64,000 nucleotides of DNA, taken from NCBI GenBank assembly GCA_963698735.1, contig CAVOSA010000010.1:32958-96957 (forward strand). Reading direction: 5' to 3'. The notes below the pieces were generated by a model, which was not told the origin of the DNA, made no database searches, and saw nothing but the letters and a program-made list of their open reading frames with translations. This DNA is from RPQJ01 sp963698735 (GTDB taxonomy: Bacteria > Pseudomonadota > Gammaproteobacteria > Steroidobacterales > Steroidobacteraceae). Positions 49,391 to 58,584 of the stretch are shown here, one piece after another (within the stretch, counting starts at the first letter, position 1; every line of letters begins with the position of its first letter). A program made the position numbers and the translations under genes.

Positions 49391-50365
49391 ATGCTGCGTC
49401 TACTGATTCCAACGGGTGGTGGCTACACCTGGGTCGAGCACGTACCACCGGCGCCGTTCCCGGACGAATTCCTCTGGGCAGACCTGTTCGAGCCGACAGC
49501 GGAGGAAGAGCGCGCGGTGGAAGCGCTGCTCACCGTCGACGTGCCCACGCGCGACGAGATGAAGGAGATCGAGACCTCCAACCGCCTGTACGAAGAAGGC
49601 GGCGCCCTCTACATGACGGCCACGGTCGGCAGCAAACTCGACAGTGAGCGTCCCGAGAGCAGCGCGATCACGTTCATCCTCGCCAACGGCCGGATGATCA
49701 CCAACCGGTACGTCGATCCGACGCCCGTCCAGCGTTTCATGCAGTTCGTCGAGCGCTCGCCCGCAGCGTGCACGTCGGCGCCCACGCTGTTCGCGGGGCT
49801 GCTCGAAGGCTTCGTCGAACGAATCGCCGACCTGCTCGAGCGTGTGCAGACCGAACTCGACGCGGTCTCGTTCGCGATCTTCCCGCGCGGCGGCGCGAAT
49901 TCGCCCAGCAGCGCAGACCTGCACGCGCTGATCCGCCAGATCGGCGCGGACGGCGACCTGGTCTCGAAGGCGCGGGAAAGCCTCATCAGCTTCCAGCGCG
50001 TGCTGATGTACGTGCAGCAGACACCGAACCTCACGCTGTCGCAGGACCAGCGCAACCGCTTCAAGTCCACGCTGCGCGACGTGCAGTCGCTCTCGGATCA
50101 CGCGTCGTTCCTGGGCAGCAAGATCCAGTTCCTGCTCGATGCGGTGCTCGGCCTCATCAACCTCGAACAGAACAACATCATCAAGATCTTCTCGGTCGCC
50201 GCGGTGATGTTCCTGCCGCCGACGCTGGTGGCGAGCATCTACGGCATGAACTTCCACCACATGCCGGAACTCGACAAGCACTGGGGCTATCCAATGGCGC
50301 TGGTGGCAATGGCGGTTTCCGCCGTGCTGCCGTACATCTATTTCCGCCGCAAGGGCTGGCTGTAA
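49391..50365 (+). CDS. corA: Magnesium/cobalt transporter CorA family
   Basis: A 324-residue channel subunit. The long N-terminal cytoplasmic domain ends in the stalk helix, followed by two membrane helices. The defining pore motif is YGMNF (VASIYGMNFHHMP), with a Lys/Arg-rich end FRRKGWL. CorA pentamers admit Mg2+ or divalent cations. It begins 92 bp after dsbA, downstream of a terminator, so it has its own promoter. Confidence 0.92.
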   Translation: MLRLLIPTGGGYTWVEHVPPAPFPDEFLWADLFEPTAEEERAVEALLTVDVPTRDEMKEIETSNRLYEEGGALYMTATVGSKLDSERPESSAITFILANGRMITNRYVDPTPVQRFMQFVERSPAACTSAPTLFAGLLEGFVERIADLLERVQTELDAVSFAIFPRGGANSPSSADLHALIRQIGADGDLVSKARESLISFQRVLMYVQQTPNLTLSQDQRNRFKSTLRDVQSLSDHASFLGSKIQFLLDAVLGLINLEQNNIIKIFSVAAVMFLPPTLVASIYGMNFHHMPELDKHWGYPMALVAMAVSAVLPYIYFRRKGWL

Positions 50366-50384
50366 TCCTGCCCTGCCGTTGTCG

Positions 50385-51005
50385 ATGACGCCGGGCGCCT
50401 ATCTTGCCCTGACGGCGACGATCGGCGTCGCGGCCCTCACGCCAGGCCCAGCCGTCACGGCCATCGTCGCCCGGGCCATCACGGACGGTGTGCGGCCCGC
50501 GCTGGCGATCAACGCCGGCGTCGTCACCGGCGACCTGCTGTTCTTCGCGCTGGCGGCAACCGGCATGGCCGCTGCGGCCCGGTCGCTTGGCGATTTCTTC
50601 ACGGTGGTGCAGTGGCTCGGCGCCGCCTACCTCTTGTGGCAGGGCATCGCGCTCTGGCGGCACCAGCCACGGCGAGCCACGGCGATCGCAGGCGCGGCCC
50701 ACGAGTCGCACTTCTGGCGCAATTACGGCGCCGGCCTGCTGCTGATGTTCGGGCACGTGCAGGCGATGCTGTTTTATGCCGCACTGCTGCCCGGCTTCGT
50801 TGACCTGTCCCGGCTCACGGCCATGGACGTGGCCCTGGTCGCGCTCACGCTCGTCGTGGTCATCGGCGGCATCAACACCGGTTATGCACTGCTTGCAGCC
50901 CGGGCCCGCGGCTTCTTCGCCGACGAGCGCGCCCAGCGGACGCTGCACCGCGTGGCCGGCACGCTGATGCTGCTCGCCGCGTCGCTGGTGGCCACTCGGG
51001 TGTAG
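50385..51005 (+). CDS. LysE/RhtB family amino-acid exporter
   Basis: A 206-residue inner-membrane protein with about six helices. The LysE signature lies at the start: TPGPAVTAIVARAITDG, then GVVTGDLLFFALAATG and WLGAAYLLWQGI. Family members export amino acids or homoserine lactones; the substrate is unknown. The ATG at 50385 is preferred to the TTG at 50379. It follows corA by 19 bp. Confidence 0.87.
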   Translation: MTPGAYLALTATIGVAALTPGPAVTAIVARAITDGVRPALAINAGVVTGDLLFFALAATGMAAAARSLGDFFTVVQWLGAAYLLWQGIALWRHQPRRATAIAGAAHESHFWRNYGAGLLLMFGHVQAMLFYAALLPGFVDLSRLTAMDVALVALTLVVVIGGINTGYALLAARARGFFADERAQRTLHRVAGTLMLLAASLVATRV

Positions 51006-51015
51006 GATTACCCGC

Positions 51016-51930
51016 ATGGCCAAACCCACGATCAACAACATGGCGGTGTTCTGCGATTTCGAGAACGTCGCCCTGGGTGTGCGCGATGCGCGCTATGCGA
51101 AGTTCGACATCGACAAGGTGCTCGAGCGCCTGCTGCTGAAGGGCAGCATCGTCGTCAAGAAGGCGTACTGCGACTGGGAGCGGTACAAGGAGTTCAAGGC
51201 GCCGATGCACGAGGCGTCGTTCGAGCTCATCGAGATACCGCACGTGCGCATGTCCGGCAAGAACTCCGCCGACATCCGCATGGTCGTCGACGCACTCGAC
51301 CTCTGCTACACCAAGTCGCACGTCGACACCTTCGTGATCGTGAGCGGCGACTCGGATTTCTCGCCGCTGGTGAGCAAGCTGCGCGAGAACAACAAGCTGG
51401 TGATCGGCGTCGGCGTGAAGAGTTCGACGTCGGACCTGCTGATCGCCAACTGCGACGAATTCATCTACTACGACGACCTCGTGCGCAAGGAAGAACAGCG
51501 CAGCCGGCGCAAGAAGCCGCCGGTCGCGGCTCCCGTTGCCGCACCCGCGGGCCGGCAGACGGCGGCGACAAGGCAAGCGGCGACGCCTGCGCCCGCTGCG
51601 GCGCAGGCATTCGACGGCGACGACGCGACGGTTGCCGAGCCGTCACGCAGGGCACCGTCCCGCGCCAAGTCCGAGGACGAGAAGAAGCAGGAAGCGTTCG
51701 ACCATGTGCTCGCCACGATTGAAGCGCTGGCGGACGAACGCGAGGCCGACGAGAAGATCTGGGGCTCGATGATCAAGCAGACGCTGAAGCGCCAGCGCCC
51801 CGGGTTCAACGAGAGCTACCACGGCTTCCGCAGCTTCAACCAGCTGCTCGAGGAAGCGCGCGACCGCAAGCTGATCGAGCTGGAAAAGGACGAGAAATCC
51901 GGCGGCTACGTCGTCAAGGCAGTGAGCTGA
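51016..51930 (+). CDS. NYN (LabA-like) domain protein with C-terminal LOTUS/OST-HTH domain
   Basis: A 304-residue predicted RNase/RNA-binding protein. The N-terminal NYN/PIN-like domain has MAVFCDFENVALG, ADIRMVVDALDL and FVIVSGDSDFSPLVSKLRE with conserved Asp residues for metal. An Ala/Pro-rich linker (about 170-215) joins a C-terminal winged helix (about 225-300) typical of OST-HTH/LOTUS, which in other proteins binds RNA G-quadruplexes. It likely cleaves or binds RNA. It follows lysE by 10 bp. Confidence 0.84.
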   Translation: MAKPTINNMAVFCDFENVALGVRDARYAKFDIDKVLERLLLKGSIVVKKAYCDWERYKEFKAPMHEASFELIEIPHVRMSGKNSADIRMVVDALDLCYTKSHVDTFVIVSGDSDFSPLVSKLRENNKLVIGVGVKSSTSDLLIANCDEFIYYDDLVRKEEQRSRRKKPPVAAPVAAPAGRQTAATRQAATPAPAAAQAFDGDDATVAEPSRRAPSRAKSEDEKKQEAFDHVLATIEALADEREADEKIWGSMIKQTLKRQRPGFNESYHGFRSFNQLLEEARDRKLIELEKDEKSGGYVVKAVS

Positions 51931-52061
51931 ATGCCTGCCGGACCGGCGTCTCACCTCGATTAGATTCTCACCGGCCCGCCGACTTTCGCCCTGGCTTTCG
52001 GCACTACGCTGAACTGTTGCCTCGCTCTGGAGTCACACGCAGCAAAGTCGAGGAAACAGTC

Positions 52062-52727
52062 GTGCGATTGCTGCTGGCGGAAGACGACAACATGATCGGC
52101 GAGGCGGTGCGTGCCGGCCTGCGGCGGCAGGGGTTTGCCGTGGACTGGGTCCGCGATGGCGTTGCCGCCGAACAGGCGCTGCTGGCTGAAGCCTACGATG
52201 CCTGCCTGCTCGATCTCGGCCTGCCGCGCAAGGCGGGCCTCGACGTCCTGCGCCGCCTGCGCGAGCGCGGCTCGACGCTGCCGGTGCTGGTGCTGACGGC
52301 CAGGGATGCGATCACGGATCGTGTCGACGGCCTCGACGCCGGCGCCGACGACTACGTCGTCAAGCCTTTCGACCTCGCCGAACTCGCCGCCAGGATCCGC
52401 GCCGTGACCCGTCGCAAGGGCGGGCGTGCCCAGGCGGCCATCGAGCATGGCGAGGTCACGCTGGACCCGGCGACGCGCGAAGTCCGGCGCAACGGCGAAC
52501 TGGTGGCGCTGTCGCCGCGCGAGTTCGCGCTGCTGCAGGCGCTGCTCGAGCATCCCGGACGGATACTGTCGCGCGCGCAACTGGAAGAGCGGCTCTACGG
52601 GTGGGGCGAGGAAGTCGAAAGCAACGTGGTCGAGGTGCACCTGCATACCCTGCGTCGCAAACTCGGTGCCGATTTCATCCGCAACGTCCGCGGCGTCGGC
52701 TACCGGGTCGCCCCGGCGGCGCCATGA
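52062..52727 (+). CDS. OmpR-family response regulator
   Basis: A 221-residue DNA-binding regulator of the QseB/PmrA group. The receiver has the acidic pocket LLAEDD and phospho-acceptor D51 in CLLDLGLP, and VLTARD and KPFDL follow. The winged helix ends with VHLHTLRRKLG. The GTG start has GAGGAA upstream. Its stop overlaps the ATG of the sensor kinase, so the two form a two-component system, probably linked to the envelope protease gene downstream. Confidence 0.9.
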   Translation: MRLLLAEDDNMIGEAVRAGLRRQGFAVDWVRDGVAAEQALLAEAYDACLLDLGLPRKAGLDVLRRLRERGSTLPVLVLTARDAITDRVDGLDAGADDYVVKPFDLAELAARIRAVTRRKGGRAQAAIEHGEVTLDPATREVRRNGELVALSPREFALLQALLEHPGRILSRAQLEERLYGWGEEVESNVVEVHLHTLRRKLGADFIRNVRGVGYRVAPAAP

Positions 52728-54046
52728 ACTCGCTGCGCAACAAGCTGCTGGCCTGGTTGCTCGGCGCGGTGGCCCTGGTCGGTACCGCGGGCGCCTGGGT
52801 GAGTTATCGCAATGCGCTCGCCGAGGCCAACGCCTTCTTCGACGATCACCTGCGCGCGACCGCGCTGCTGCTGCGCGACCAGGCCTACGGCTTCTCGGCC
52901 ACGCCCGGCTTGCCGCAGGAGATTCCCGACTACGACTTCGTGGTGCAGGTGTGGACGCTGGACGGCGTGCGTGTGTATCTCTCGCGTCCCCACGCGGTGC
53001 TGCCCGGGCTGACGACGCTCGGGCTGTCTACCGCCGCCACGCCCAACGGTCGCTGGCGCGTGTTCGGCGTCGAGGCGCGCGGACGAGTCATCCAGGTCGC
53101 GCAACCCATGAACGTCCGCGAGCAGCGAGCAGCGCACCTCGCGCTGCGGACGATCGCGCCGTTCGCGTTCCTGCTGCCGGCGCTTGCGCTGCTGGTCGTG
53201 TGGATCGTCGGGCGTGCGATGCGCCCGGTGCGCCGCTTTGCCGCCGTCCTGCGCAGCCGCAAGCGCGGCGCGCTCGATCCACTGGACGACGTGGGGCTGC
53301 CGGACGAGATCCGGCCGGTCGCGACCGCGCTGAACGATCTGCTGGCACGGCTCAAGGAGTCGGTGGAGCGCGAACGCTCGTTCATCGCCGATGCGGCCCA
53401 TGAGTTGCGGACGCCGTTGACTGCGCTCGACCTGCAGGTGCAGTCGCTGCGGGCCGAGGCCGCCGGTAGCGGGCACGACGAAGCCGTACAGCGGCTCGAA
53501 GCCGGCGTGGCGCGGGCCGCTCGCCTGGTCGAGCAGTTGCTGGCGCTGGCACGCGAGGAGCGTGACGGCAACCGCGAGCACGAACCCGTGCCATTGGCGG
53601 ATGTGGCCCGGGAGGTCATCGAGGAGATGCTGCCCCTGGCGGACAAGCGTGGCATCGACCTCGGCATGGAGCGGGCGGATGCGGTCCGTGTCGCCGGGGA
53701 TCGGGAAGCGCTGCGCGTGCTGGTCCGCAACCTGCTCGACAACGCCATTCGCTATTCGCCTGCAGGCGGTCAGGTGGACGTGTCCGTGCAACGCCGGGAC
53801 GGCGTCCCACCGCAGGCAGTGCTGGTCGTCTCCGACGGCGGCCCTGGCATCCCGCTGCCAGAGCGCGAGCGGGTGTTCGACCGCTTCCATCGCGTGCCTG
53901 GCACCGCCTCCCCCGGCAGCGGCATCGGGTTGGCGCTGGTGCGCTCGATCGCTACGCATCACCACGCTCACGTCCGCCTCGGCGAGGGCCCAGGCGGACG
54001 CGGACTGCGAGTGAACGTCGAGTTTTCCGCGCTCGATCCGCCTTAA
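52724..54046 (+). CDS. Sensor histidine kinase
   Basis: A 440-residue inner-membrane kinase. TM1 is at about 7-26, a periplasmic sensor at about 30-143, TM2 at about 146-166, then HAMP-like sequence. The H-box is FIADAAHELRTPLTAL (His at about 225), N-box LLDNAIRYSP, G1 DGGPGIP and G2 GSGIGLALV. It pairs with the regulator it overlaps. Its signal is unknown; the closeness of degP suggests envelope stress. Confidence 0.9.
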   Translation: MNSLRNKLLAWLLGAVALVGTAGAWVSYRNALAEANAFFDDHLRATALLLRDQAYGFSATPGLPQEIPDYDFVVQVWTLDGVRVYLSRPHAVLPGLTTLGLSTAATPNGRWRVFGVEARGRVIQVAQPMNVREQRAAHLALRTIAPFAFLLPALALLVVWIVGRAMRPVRRFAAVLRSRKRGALDPLDDVGLPDEIRPVATALNDLLARLKESVERERSFIADAAHELRTPLTALDLQVQSLRAEAAGSGHDEAVQRLEAGVARAARLVEQLLALAREERDGNREHEPVPLADVAREVIEEMLPLADKRGIDLGMERADAVRVAGDREALRVLVRNLLDNAIRYSPAGGQVDVSVQRRDGVPPQAVLVVSDGGPGIPLPERERVFDRFHRVPGTASPGSGIGLALVRSIATHHHAHVRLGEGPGGRGLRVNVEFSALDPP

Positions 54047-54129
54047 GCCTGTCCTAAGTCACTCGGTCCACGATCATTCCCAGGCTCCGCGGCCCGTTCC
54101 GCGGCTTACCGCTTGAAGGAGTGAAACTC

Positions 54130-55590
54130 GTGAAGACCCGCGCCCTGATTCGTCATCCGCTGCTCGCGGCCACCCTCGGCGCAGCGGCCGTCGCGCTGCC
54201 CGCCGGCGCGCTCTACCTGTACGGTTCCGGCCACGCTGCCGAAGCCGCGGGCTCGCCCGCCGTCGTGGCCAGCGCACCCGCGCCGAGCGCTGCACCAGTC
54301 GTGGCTGGACTGCCTGATTTCAGGCAGCTGGTGCAGTCCTACGGACCGGCTGTGGTCAACGTCAGCGTCCGTTCCAACGTGAAGACGGGCGGGCACGGGC
54401 GCCTGCCGCCGGGCATGGACGAGGACAATCCCCTGTTCCAGTTCATGCAGCCCGGCAACGGCGCGCCGATGCGCGGCGAGGGTTCCGGCTTCATCGTCAG
54501 CGCGGACGGCATCATCCTCACCAACGCGCACGTCGTGGACGATGCGCAGAAGGTGACCGTCAAGCTCACGGACCGCCGCGAGTTCGAGGCCAAGGTGATC
54601 GGCTCGGACGCGAAGAGCGACGTTGCGGTGCTGAAGATCGACGCGCACAACCTGCCCGTCGTCAAGCTCGGCGACCCGCGGGCGCTGCAGGTCGGCGAGT
54701 GGGTCGTGGCCATCGGGTCACCGTTCGGCCTCGAGAACACCGTCACGGCCGGCATCGTGAGCGCCAAGGGGCGCAGCCTGCCGGACGACACCTACGTCCC
54801 GTTCATCCAGACGGACGTCGCGGTGAACCCGGGCAATTCCGGCGGGCCGCTGTTCAACCTGCGCGGCGAAGTGGTCGGCATCAACTCGCAGATCTACAGC
54901 CGCTCCGGCGGCTACCAGGGCCTGTCGTTCGCGATCCCGATCGACGTCGCGATGAACGTGGGCAAGCAGCTGCAGACGCAGGGCCACGTGACGCGCGGCA
55001 AGCTCGGTGTCGGCATCCAGGACGTGGACCAGGCGCTCGCCGAGTCGTTCGGTCTCGACGTGCCGCGCGGCGCGCTGGTCTCCAGCGTGGAAAAGGGCGG
55101 CCCGGCAGCGAAGGCCGGGCTCCAGGAAGGCGACGTCATCCTCGCATTCGACGGGCAGTCGATCGATTCCGCAGGACAGTTGCCGTCGGCCGTCGCGGCT
55201 ACGGATCCCGGCAAGGCCGTGGCCTTGCAGGTGTGGCGGGACCGGGCGACCCGCGAGCTCAAGGTCCAGCTCGGCCAGACGACCAGCGATACCGCCGTTG
55301 CGGCCAATGACGACGGCACGAGCGCCGGGCGTCTCGGCATGATGGTGCGACCGCTGTCGGCCGAGGAGAAGCAGCAGGTCGAGTTGAGCGACGGCCTCGT
55401 CGTCGAGGACGTCGAAGGTGCCGCCGCTGAGGCAGGCGTGCGGCCGGGCGATATCGTCATCGCGGCCAACGGCACGCCCGTGAAGAGCGTCGAGCAGCTC
55501 CGGTCGATGGTGGCCGGGTCAAAGAGTCACGTCGCCCTGCTGGTGCAACGCGGCAACGCGCGGGTGTTCGTGCCGGTCGAACTCGGCTGA
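54130..55590 (+). CDS. degP: Do-family periplasmic serine protease (DegP/DegQ/MucD type)
   Basis: A 486-residue HtrA protease. After a signal sequence, the catalytic triad is His134 (TNAHVV), Asp164 (SDVAVL) and Ser237 (GNSGGP). Two PDZ domains follow (about 275-370 and 400-480). It degrades or chaperones misfolded periplasmic proteins. The GTG at 54130 is chosen because AAGGAG lies 8 nt upstream; the GTG at 54121 overlaps that site. It starts 83 bp after the kinase and is likely its target or operon partner. Confidence 0.9.
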   Translation: MKTRALIRHPLLAATLGAAAVALPAGALYLYGSGHAAEAAGSPAVVASAPAPSAAPVVAGLPDFRQLVQSYGPAVVNVSVRSNVKTGGHGRLPPGMDEDNPLFQFMQPGNGAPMRGEGSGFIVSADGIILTNAHVVDDAQKVTVKLTDRREFEAKVIGSDAKSDVAVLKIDAHNLPVVKLGDPRALQVGEWVVAIGSPFGLENTVTAGIVSAKGRSLPDDTYVPFIQTDVAVNPGNSGGPLFNLRGEVVGINSQIYSRSGGYQGLSFAIPIDVAMNVGKQLQTQGHVTRGKLGVGIQDVDQALAESFGLDVPRGALVSSVEKGGPAAKAGLQEGDVILAFDGQSIDSAGQLPSAVAATDPGKAVALQVWRDRATRELKVQLGQTTSDTAVAANDDGTSAGRLGMMVRPLSAEEKQQVELSDGLVVEDVEGAAAEAGVRPGDIVIAANGTPVKSVEQLRSMVAGSKSHVALLVQRGNARVFVPVELG

Positions 55591-55601
55591 CGATGCACGT
55601 G

Positions 55602-55630
55602 GCGGCCGGACTCGTCGCGAGTCCGGCCGC
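55602..55630. other. 13-bp-arm hairpin after degP
   Basis: GCGGCCGGACTCG and CGAGTCCGGCCGC form a perfect stem around TCG. There is no T-run, so it is not a standard intrinsic terminator. It could stabilise the degP mRNA 3' end. It lies between degP and tRNA-Arg on the opposite strand. Confidence 0.55.
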
Positions 55631-55762
55631 TGCCGGCATTGCAGTCCTGCCCAGCTTCATAACCGAGGGGCCGCCGGTAACCGACAGAGCTACAGCGATC
55701 CACGTCTGGGCATACCGCCCGATCCAGCGACCAAGGCTAGCAAGTCAAGCGCTTGCAGTGAT

Positions 55763-55839
55763 TGGCGCGCCCGACAGGATTCGAACCTGTGACCCCTGCC
55801 TTCGGAGGGCAGTACTCTATCCAGCTGAGCTACGGGCGC
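55763..55839 (-). tRNA. tRNA-Arg (anticodon CCG)
   Basis: The minus strand folds as a full cloverleaf. The acceptor is GCGCCCG/CGGGCGC, the D-arm is GCTCAGCTGGATAGAG, and the anticodon loop CTCCGAA in stem CTGCC/GGCAG gives anticodon CCG (reads CGG). The T-arm is ACAGG-TTCGAAT-CCTGT. The 3' CCA is encoded. It is a single, isolated tRNA gene; no integrase or attachment-site duplication is visible nearby. Confidence 0.95.
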
Positions 55840-55956
55840 GTGGCTGAGCCCCGGAAAAGGGGCGGGAATCATAGCCCCGGCCCCTCCCCGCGTCCATTTG
55901 TACCCGACTACTGCGCAATCCGTCCGGTCGCGCCCTCGGCTATCCTTGTCGTGCCT

Positions 55957-56973
55957 ATGAAACCAGAAGCTCCGGCGGCCACTGCGGCCACGCTCCGCCA
56001 GCTCGTCACACCCTACGCCAGGGCCGACGACCGCAAGGCGTACTGGCAGATCATGACGACCTTGCCCCCCTTCGCGCTGCTCTGGGTCCTGATCGCGACC
56101 ACGCTCGAACAAAGCGGCGGCTGGTCGCTGCTGCTGGTGTTGCCGCTCGCCGGGTTGTATGTCCGTCTGTTCATCATCCAGCACGACTGCGGGCACGGCT
56201 CCTACTTCGCGAGTGCGACCGTCAACCAGCGTGTGGGCGCCAGCATCGGCGTCATCACGATGTTTCCGTACGCCTACTGGCGCAAGACTCACGCGATTCA
56301 TCACGCCACGTCGGGGAACCTCGACCGGCGGCAGTTCGGCGACATCGAGACGCTGACGGTGCGTGAATACCAGTCGCGCGGCTGGCTGGGGCGGGTGCGC
56401 TACCGCCTCTACCGGAGCATGCCGGTGCTGCTCGGCGTCGGCCCGCTGTACCAGCTCCTGGTCAAGCATCGCGTGCCGTTCGACCTGCCGCTGAGCTGGC
56501 GCAAGGAGTGGTCCAGTGCGATCTGGAACGACGTCGGCCTGCTCCTGGCCGGCGCGGTCCTGTGCTGGGCCTTCGGCTGGAAGACGGTGCTGCTGCTGCA
56601 GTTGCCGCTGACGATCATCGCCGGCGCCACCGGTGTCTGGCTGTTCTACGTCCAACACCAGTTCGAACATGCCTACTGGGCGCGCGAGCAGGCCTGGTCC
56701 GCGGAGGCCGCGGCCATGGCGGGCAGTTCCTTTTACGACCTGCCGCGCGTGGCGCACTGGTTCACCGGCAACATCGGATACCACCACATCCACCACCTGT
56801 CCTCGCGCGTGCCGAACTACCGGCTGCGCGCCTGTTTCGAGGCCTGCCCGCCGCTCCAGGCCGCGCGACGCCTGAAGTTCATGGCCAGCCTGCGGTGCGC
56901 CAGGCTCAAGTTGTGGGACGAGGACGCCGGCAGGATGGTCGGGTTCGGGAGCCTCGCGCCGGCCGCAGGCTGA
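55957..56973 (+). CDS. Membrane fatty acid desaturase (delta-12/omega-3-like)
   Basis: A 338-residue integral membrane di-iron desaturase. The three histidine boxes are HDCGH at 76-80, HAIHH at 112-116 and HHIHH at about 272-276 (GYHHIHHLSSRVPNY), with QHQFEH between. It introduces double bonds into membrane lipid acyl chains. Four to five hydrophobic segments are present. The frame is open upstream through the tRNA region, but the ATG at 55957 is the natural start. Confidence 0.88.
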   Translation: MKPEAPAATAATLRQLVTPYARADDRKAYWQIMTTLPPFALLWVLIATTLEQSGGWSLLLVLPLAGLYVRLFIIQHDCGHGSYFASATVNQRVGASIGVITMFPYAYWRKTHAIHHATSGNLDRRQFGDIETLTVREYQSRGWLGRVRYRLYRSMPVLLGVGPLYQLLVKHRVPFDLPLSWRKEWSSAIWNDVGLLLAGAVLCWAFGWKTVLLLQLPLTIIAGATGVWLFYVQHQFEHAYWAREQAWSAEAAAMAGSSFYDLPRVAHWFTGNIGYHHIHHLSSRVPNYRLRACFEACPPLQAARRLKFMASLRCARLKLWDEDAGRMVGFGSLAPAAG

Positions 56974-57061
56974 GCCAGGCCCCGGCACCGCCGCTGGCGC
57001 GGCGCCCGACTTGCCACGGTATACTTCGCGGCCCTGTTCCCCTGCCGTCCGGAGTTCGACC

Positions 57062-57571
57062 GTGAGCGCTGAGCACGATCGCAAGTTTTTCGACACCTTC
57101 ATGCTGATCCTCGGCATCCTTGCCGCCATCACCATCGGCCTGATGGTCCTCGCCGGCGTGATCTCCGACCGGACCTCGAAGGTGTCCCACGGGACAGACC
57201 CGCTCAAGCAGCAAGAAACGCTGGCCCGCATTGCCCCGGTGGCGCGCGTGGCGGTCGCCGGCGAGGACAACTCTGCGCTCGCGGTGCCCGCCGCGGCAGC
57301 AACCACGGCGGCCGTGGACATGCCGGGCGAGCAGGTTTACCAGCAGGTCTGCACGGCTTGCCATGGCGCCGCCGTTGCCGGCGCGCCCAAGACGGGCGAC
57401 AAGGCGGTTTGGGCGCCGCGTATCGCGCAGGGCGCGGACACGCTGAACAAGCATGCGCTGGAAGGCTTCCAGGGCAAGGCCGGTTACATGCCGCCGAAGG
57501 GCGGACGCACCGACCTCAGCGACCAGTCGGTCATCAACGCCGTCGACTATATGGTCGGCCTCGCGCAATAA
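57062..57571 (+). CDS. Membrane-anchored c5-type cytochrome
   Basis: A 169-residue protein with an N-terminal membrane anchor at about 13-35, a linker rich in Ala/Val, and one heme site CTACH at 97-101. A likely Met ligand lies in GKAGYMPPKGG near residue 140. This is the class of cytochrome c5 that passes electrons in aerobic respiration. It starts at GTG, 88 bp after the desaturase gene. Confidence 0.85.
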   Translation: MSAEHDRKFFDTFMLILGILAAITIGLMVLAGVISDRTSKVSHGTDPLKQQETLARIAPVARVAVAGEDNSALAVPAAAATTAAVDMPGEQVYQQVCTACHGAAVAGAPKTGDKAVWAPRIAQGADTLNKHALEGFQGKAGYMPPKGGRTDLSDQSVINAVDYMVGLAQ

Positions 57572-57618
57572 GCTGAGGACTGCGGGTCCGCGCGTGCCTG
57601 GCCTGAAGGGGTCAAGTC

Positions 57619-58218
57619 ATGAATGAAGCGAAGCGTCGGACACCTGCAGTGGCGTCAGCGCTGACACGGGTGTTCGCAGCGTCAATCCTGGCGGTGGCAA
57701 CCGCAGGGCTCGTCGCCGGTTGCGCGTCGCCGCCGCCCAAGCCGGAAACGATGCGCGACCCCGGCGTGAACTTCTCCAATTTCAAGACGTTCGGCTGGAC
57801 GGCCGGTGGCACCATCGACGGCAACGACGCGCCGCTCAGGTTGCTCGACTCGAACATCCGTGCCGCGATCACCGACACGATGAAGCGCAAGGGATACGTC
57901 GAGGCGCCGGCGGGCACCACGCCCGACCTGCGCATGGCCTACGAGACGGCGAGCGCCAGCAAGGTCGAGAACAATCCCGTGCGCGTCGGCATCGGCGTCG
58001 GCAGCTGGGGCGGCAACATGGGCGGCTCGGTGAGCATGGGCAGCCCGAGCGTCCGCAATTTCACGGAAGGCACACTGGTCGTGCACGCCATCGACAACGC
58101 GCGCAACGCCGAAGTCTGGCAGGGCCGCGTGTCCGGCAAGGTGACGAAGGGCAGCACCGAACCCGCGGCGATCAACCAGGCCGTCGCGCAGGCAATGGCT
58201 GATTTCCCGGTGCGCTAG
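57619..58218 (+). CDS. DUF4136 lipoprotein
   Basis: A 199-residue lipoprotein. The lipobox is LVAGC with Cys35. The mature part has the DUF4136 pattern: FSNFKTFGWT, then IRAAITDTMKRKGYVEA, PDLRMAYET, a Gly/Ser-rich GSWGGNMGGSVSMG loop, EGTLVVHAID and EVWQGRVSG. The function of the family is unknown. A strong repeat hairpin lies 42 bp after its stop. Confidence 0.85.
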   Translation: MNEAKRRTPAVASALTRVFAASILAVATAGLVAGCASPPPKPETMRDPGVNFSNFKTFGWTAGGTIDGNDAPLRLLDSNIRAAITDTMKRKGYVEAPAGTTPDLRMAYETASASKVENNPVRVGIGVGSWGGNMGGSVSMGSPSVRNFTEGTLVVHAIDNARNAEVWQGRVSGKVTKGSTEPAAINQAVAQAMADFPVR

Positions 58219-58259
58219 CACGGAGAAGTTCGAGCCAGGCATGGTCGGTTAGGGCGGCC

Positions 58260-58321
58260 GATCCGGGGCCTTGCCCAGAGCTTGGAAAGGCAGACACGCG
58301 CTCTGGGCAAGGCCCCGGATC
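58260..58321. repeat. Structured repeat copy 3: hairpin with conserved loop
   Basis: A perfect 22-bp stem (58260-58281 with 58300-58321) encloses TTGGAAAGGCAGACACGC. The GGAAAGGCAGACACG loop core is shared with copies 1 and 2 at 27 kb, yet the stem sequence is unrelated, so pairing and not base identity is conserved. It lies between two converging genes, like the 27 kb pair. Confidence 0.85.
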
Positions 58322-58325
58322 GACC

Positions 58326-58392
58326 GCGCCTGAGTGAATTCTCGTTAAAGCCCGAGAATGCACACGGCGCAAGAATCGTCGACGAGGTCACA
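58326..58392. repeat. Inner part of structured repeat copy 3
   Basis: After the hairpin come GCGCCTGAGTGA, a second stem-loop (GAATTCTCG paired with CGAGAATGC) and ACGGCGCA...ATCGTCGACGAG. Each block matches copy 2 of the 27 kb pair in the same order. The rest of the gap, 58393-58584, shows no gene or signal I can support. Confidence 0.75.
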
Positions 58393-58584
58393 CCGCATGA
58401 CCCGGTGCAGATGCGTCGGGGCCAGCAACTTCCATGACGCCGTCACCATGTCGTGTTGGTGAGGCTCGACATAGTGCGTGCCGTGCGCCCAAAGCAGCCG
58501 TTGTACGGTGAAAAGCGACCCAGAGCGGCCACCTATCGGGACGAAAACCGGACGCTCAGCGATTCATTTGAGCGGCCAGTCGCG

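Noticed and set aside
55602..55630. Intrinsic terminator after degP
   Set aside because: The stem is strong but no T-run follows, so it is recorded only as a hairpin.
55763..55839. tRNA-Arg as an integration site for an island
   Set aside because: No integrase or duplicated tRNA 3' end is visible on either side, and flanking genes are chromosomal.
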